From: Acrocarpospora phusangensis
GTDB lineage: Bacteria > Actinomycetota > Actinomycetes > Streptosporangiales > Streptosporangiaceae
Direction of reading: 5' to 3'
NCBI RefSeq assembly: GCF_016862995.1
Contig: NZ_BOOA01000007.1
Span: 1-64,000, forward strand
DNA: 64,000 bases
Position 1 is the first letter of the stretch. Every line of letters begins with the position of its first letter. Below the pieces are notes generated by a model, which was given only the letters and a program-made list of their open reading frames with translations, was not told the DNA's origin and made no database searches. Both the position numbers and the translations under genes were made by a program. Below, in pieces: positions 60,977-64,000 of the stretch.

Positions 60977-63168
60977 TCCGCCGGGCCGCCCTCATCGTCA
61001 ACCGACTCGTGGCCGGGGTCCTGGTCGGAGTCGTGGCTCGAGTCGGGGCCGAGTGGTTGGCCGGGGTCGAGTTGGAGGGCGCGGATGCCGGCGCTGAGGA
61101 CCAGGGGGACGGCCAGGGCGAGGGCCATGGAGAGGACGGCGGCGCCCGAGTCGTTGACGAGCATGCCCACGACACCGCTGACCAGCGCTCCCAGCAGGCC
61201 CGCCTTGAGCATGGGCGCCCGTTCGAAGGCCACCGGCAGGACTCCGGCCGTGGCCGCTCCCGGGCGGAACAGGGCGAAGACGAGGAAGCCGAAGGCGGCC
61301 AGGACGACCGGCATCAGGTTGGGGCTGAGCAGGGTGTGGAGCATCGCCTCCAGTTTGCGGGTGATCACCGGGAGGAAGGTGCCGTCGATGACCTGGCCGA
61401 CGAAGCGGCCGAGATGGGTCTGGGAGGCGGGCGGGCGGCGGTAGTCGAGGTACGCGATGGCCATCACGACGACGCCCCCGGCCACGCAGAAGGCGGCCAG
61501 CTTGAGGATCGAGACCCGCCGGCCGGCGACGATCAGGGTGGCCACCGCGATGCCGGGCACGAACGCGATCACGCCGCCGAAGTCGCTGCCGACGCCGGGC
61601 CAGCCGTCCAGGACCATGGCGAAGACGCCCAGGCTGGCGACCAGGGCGACGGCGGTGCGGCGGCGCCCGCGCCGTACGAGGGAGTCCGCGGCGGCGGTGG
61701 CGACGAGCAGGACAGCGGTGGCGAGCAGGGCGAACGGGATGTTGCCGAGGCCGTAGTAGCGGGCGCCGACCACGCCGGTGTAGCCCATCACGCTGTTGAG
61801 CTGCAGGGTGGTGCCGGTGAGCAGGTCCCCGAGGAGGACGGCCGCCGTGACGCCGGACACGACGCCGAGCGGCAGCAGGATGTTCTCGGGCGAGCGGGAT
61901 CGCAGCCGGGGCGCGCCCAGGGCGAGCGACGCGAGGGCCAGGGCGATGAGGACGATGGCGGCGGCCAGGGTGACGGTCGGAGCGCCGGCGTAGGCCCACG
62001 GGGTGAGGTTGGCGAGGTAGGTGGCGGCCGGGATGGAGGCGAGCGCGACCGCCGCCACCCGTACTCCGGCCAGGCCCTTGCGGCGGCGGAGCAGGAAGAA
62101 GGCGGAGGCGTAGAACAGCACCTGCAGGACGGCCAGGCAGGTGAAGAACACGCCGCCCATGTCGCGGATGGTCTGCCCGGCCACGTCGGCCGTGCGGAGC
62201 CGCTCGGCCGCGTCCGCCAGCGCGATCGGCTCCCCGGGGTTCCAGCCCTGCCCGATGGCCGTCGCCGGGACGTCCGAGGCGGGACGACCGGCGGCCAGGA
62301 ACAGGCTCGTCGTCAGGTCGGGCAGGATCACCATGTCGTCGCGGTGGGTGGAGGCCGCCCCCAGCAGCCGCGTGCCCGCGACCGAGCCCGGCGCCAGCCC
62401 CGAGGTCTCCGGGGTGCGCATCATGGCCACCCGCAGGTGCGGCACCAAGCCATGGTCGGACAGCCCGGCCAGGAGCACCGTCGTCTCCGGGCGCAGCCCG
62501 TTCAGCACGGCCCCCACCTGGGCGTCGGCCGCCCGCACCGCCGCCCGCCGATCGTCGGCGGACAGCTTCTCCGCCGTCCTGGTCAGCTTCTCGCCATCCA
62601 GGTACGGCCGGACCAGCGTGTCCACATCCACCGCGAGCACGTCGCACCGGTTCCAGTCCGAGACCCGGTCCACCGAGGGCTCGTAGAAGGAGACCGCGCC
62701 CGTCTCGTCGGACAGGGCCAGCGCCGCGCCGGCCCCCACCGCGAACGTGCACCCGCCCGAACGGGTGATCTGGCCGACCGTGCCCGCTGTGGGCACGCCC
62801 GCGACGGAGGCGAACCAGCCGAACTCGCGCAGCGCGGGCCGCGCCCCGGTGGTCTCCGGTTCGGGGGAGAGCCCGCAGCGGGAGCCCACCGCGGAGCGCA
62901 CGCCCGCCGAGACGGTCAGCCAGCCGTCGTACGGGCAGGTGGTGGTGCCGACGGCGCGAACCGAGAGGGAGCCGACGGCGCTCTGCCCGGCCAGCCGCCA
63001 CAGATTGGGCGTGTCGGCGGCGCTGACGTCGCGCCACATCAAGCCGGGCACCCCGATGAGCGCGACCCGCGCCTCCTCGGCGCCCTCCGCTCGGGCCGGT
63101 GCCGTGAAGAACAGGCCGGACACGATGCCGAACAACATGACGGCCAGCCCGACCAGCGCGCGCCTCAC
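60940..63168 (-). CDS. membrane protein with extracytoplasmic alkaline-phosphatase-like domain
   Basis: 742 residues. A signal peptide ends in APARA. Residues 30-330 resemble the alkaline phosphatase/sulfatase fold (VALIGVPGLMWRDVSAADTP, VLLAGLSDHGLVPHLRVAMM, THRDDMVILPDLTTSL). About ten transmembrane helices (residues 340-690) follow, and an acidic, low-complexity tail. Catalytic residues cannot be fixed, so enzyme activity is uncertain. Such proteins are conserved in actinobacteria near wall-glycan genes. It is convergent with nurA and overlaps it. Confidence 0.75.
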   Translation of the reverse strand: MRRALVGLAVMLFGIVSGLFFTAPARAEGAEEARVALIGVPGLMWRDVSAADTPNLWRLAGQSAVGSLSVRAVGTTTCPYDGWLTVSAGVRSAVGSRCGLSPEPETTGARPALREFGWFASVAGVPTAGTVGQITRSGGCTFAVGAGAALALSDETGAVSFYEPSVDRVSDWNRCDVLAVDVDTLVRPYLDGEKLTRTAEKLSADDRRAAVRAADAQVGAVLNGLRPETTVLLAGLSDHGLVPHLRVAMMRTPETSGLAPGSVAGTRLLGAASTHRDDMVILPDLTTSLFLAAGRPASDVPATAIGQGWNPGEPIALADAAERLRTADVAGQTIRDMGGVFFTCLAVLQVLFYASAFFLLRRRKGLAGVRVAAVALASIPAATYLANLTPWAYAGAPTVTLAAAIVLIALALASLALGAPRLRSRSPENILLPLGVVSGVTAAVLLGDLLTGTTLQLNSVMGYTGVVGARYYGLGNIPFALLATAVLLVATAAADSLVRRGRRRTAVALVASLGVFAMVLDGWPGVGSDFGGVIAFVPGIAVATLIVAGRRVSILKLAAFCVAGGVVVMAIAYLDYRRPPASQTHLGRFVGQVIDGTFLPVITRKLEAMLHTLLSPNLMPVVLAAFGFLVFALFRPGAATAGVLPVAFERAPMLKAGLLGALVSGVVGMLVNDSGAAVLSMALALAVPLVLSAGIRALQLDPGQPLGPDSSHDSDQDPGHESVDDEGGPADQDPAAAARRAR

Positions 63169-63404
63169 CGAATGACCTCCCCGGACTCATGAACGGCAAG
63201 GGGCACCGTAGGGGCTGGGCACCCCCGCCGTCCAGGCGAAGCGCGAGACCACCGACCGCCCCGAGGCCAACGACAGACAGCCGGGACCCGCCGGGACGCG
63301 TGAGACCCGCCGAGAACGGGAGGCCGTCGGCGATCACGGACCCGCCAGGCCCCCGCGAGCCTCGGTGAGGCCCGCCGGGAACATGGAGGCGGGCGAGCGT
63401 GGCG
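63169..63404. other. intergenic gap, no gene
   Basis: 236 bp with short GACCCGCC-type repeats and no recognisable gene, terminator or promoter assignment. The upstream gene's start region (about 63170-63190) should contain its promoter. Confidence 0.4.
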
Positions 63405-64000
63405 TTAAGGGAGCGTGATTCTTGTGCTGGTCGCTGCGCTCTCGTTGTGCAGGCGGTCGAGTGCGGTCACGTGGAATACCCCGCCCGTCTTGAACTGGTA
63501 CGCCGGGCTGCCGCTCGCCGGGACCACCGCGACCAGGTTGCGCCCGTCGGTCGCGCACTGGTCCGGCTGCGCGGTCCGGTACACGGCGTACGCCCGCGCT
63601 CCCGGCTGCGCGGCCCACACCAGCTTGCCGCCGGAGGCCCGCAGGCCCGAGGGCGTGGACGGGGTGCCCTTCGGCATGCTCCTGATCAGCGGCAGCAGTG
63701 CCGGACGGGCGTAGTGCTCGGCCGACAGCCGGTCCATCACGTCGAGGGGGTTGCGCTTGACCTCCTTGGCGCTGAAGAAGACATCCCCCTTCACCTCCGG
63801 ATATTTCTGGTTTAGCGTGAGATGCGCCGGCATCTCGCCCGGCTTGGACCAGGCCCCCCCGGACCCCACCTGGTACAGCGCCTGCCCGATGTACAGATCC
63901 ACGCCCGAGCCCCGGACCGCCTTCGCCCACCACGGCACCAGCGCCTTGTAGTCGGCGATCGCCAGCCCGCGCGGCCAGTAGATCTGCGGGATCAGATAGT
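63405..64000 (-). CDS. GHL10-type glycosidase with C-terminal fibronectin-like domain, 5' end outside window
   Basis: The open frame continues past the window edge. The visible part begins YLIPQIYWPRGLAIADYKAL then VPWWAKAVRGSGVDLYIGQA, hallmarks of the C-terminal side of the GHL10 (DUF187) TIM barrel. A linker and a beta-sandwich follow (PSGLRASGGKLVWAAQPGAR, YAVYRTAQPDQCATDG, GVFHVTALDRLHNES), as in relatives with fibronectin-type modules. Family members are exported hydrolases of cell-wall or exopolysaccharide sugars. It lies upstream of the phosphatase-like membrane gene on the same strand. Confidence 0.82.
   Translation of the reverse strand, partial: YLIPQIYWPRGLAIADYKALVPWWAKAVRGSGVDLYIGQALYQVGSGGAWSKPGEMPAHLTLNQKYPEVKGDVFFSAKEVKRNPLDVMDRLSAEHYARPALLPLIRSMPKGTPSTPSGLRASGGKLVWAAQPGARAYAVYRTAQPDQCATDGRNLVAVVPASGSPAYQFKTGGVFHVTALDRLHNESAATSTRITLP

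Overview
The window is chromosomal DNA of a high-GC actinomycete. GC is very high and third codon positions are strongly G/C. GTG starts and four-base ATGA/GTGA overlaps are frequent, and several -10 boxes (TANNNT) sit six or seven bases before a start codon, as in actinobacterial leaderless transcripts. The gene content (DUF1707, EXLDI, LAL regulator, TROVE, Asp23, BtrH-type proteins) fits a filamentous actinomycete such as a Streptosporangiaceae member; that family-level guess is inference. No rRNA, tRNA, CRISPR array or intact transposase was found.

Layout. 1-10.7 kb is an L-rhamnose locus: rhaB and a LacI regulator on the minus strand, divergent from an ABC importer (ATPase, two permeases, lipoprotein) followed by mutarotase, isomerase and a fused aldolase/dehydrogenase. 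10.8-20 kb holds a MarR/membrane pair, recQ, a repeat array, two paralogous small secreted N-S-G-N repeat proteins, an SPFH pseudogene, a TROVE/vWA (Ro60-like) gene and three membrane proteins. 20-26.7 kb carries an HTH regulator, a DrrAB-type exporter with an EXLDI protein, a P450, a secreted protein, broken TetR and hydrolase remnants and a DUF1707 gene. 26.9-32.5 kb has a vWA/solute-binding pair, a membrane-tethered sugar-binding protein and small hypotheticals. 32.5-44.7 kb is a second sugar locus: ROK repressor, GH35 beta-galactosidase, LAL regulator with a sigma factor, and a three-gene ABC importer, ending with pirin. 45-53.7 kb carries a permuted NlpC/P60-like protein, a 28-residue membrane peptide, a BtrH-like/sulfotransferase/glycosyltransferase set, a GH25-like protein, thrS, Asp23 and HIT genes. 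53.7-61 kb is a DNA end-resection operon HerA-SbcD-SbcC-NurA. The end holds a membrane phosphatase-like protein and a partial GHL10 glycosidase.

The most unusual signals are structural. Two dispersed intergenic repeat families lie only between convergent genes. In-frame minisatellite-like expansions interrupt conserved enzymes (RhaB, the TROVE vWA metal site, SbcC) and make up an entire ORF before nurA. At two places a duplicated stop/start junction has produced chains of ATGA-coupled mini-ORFs. A 102-bp MITE-like element and a strong hairpin upstream of the TROVE gene, a possible Y-RNA site, are also present.
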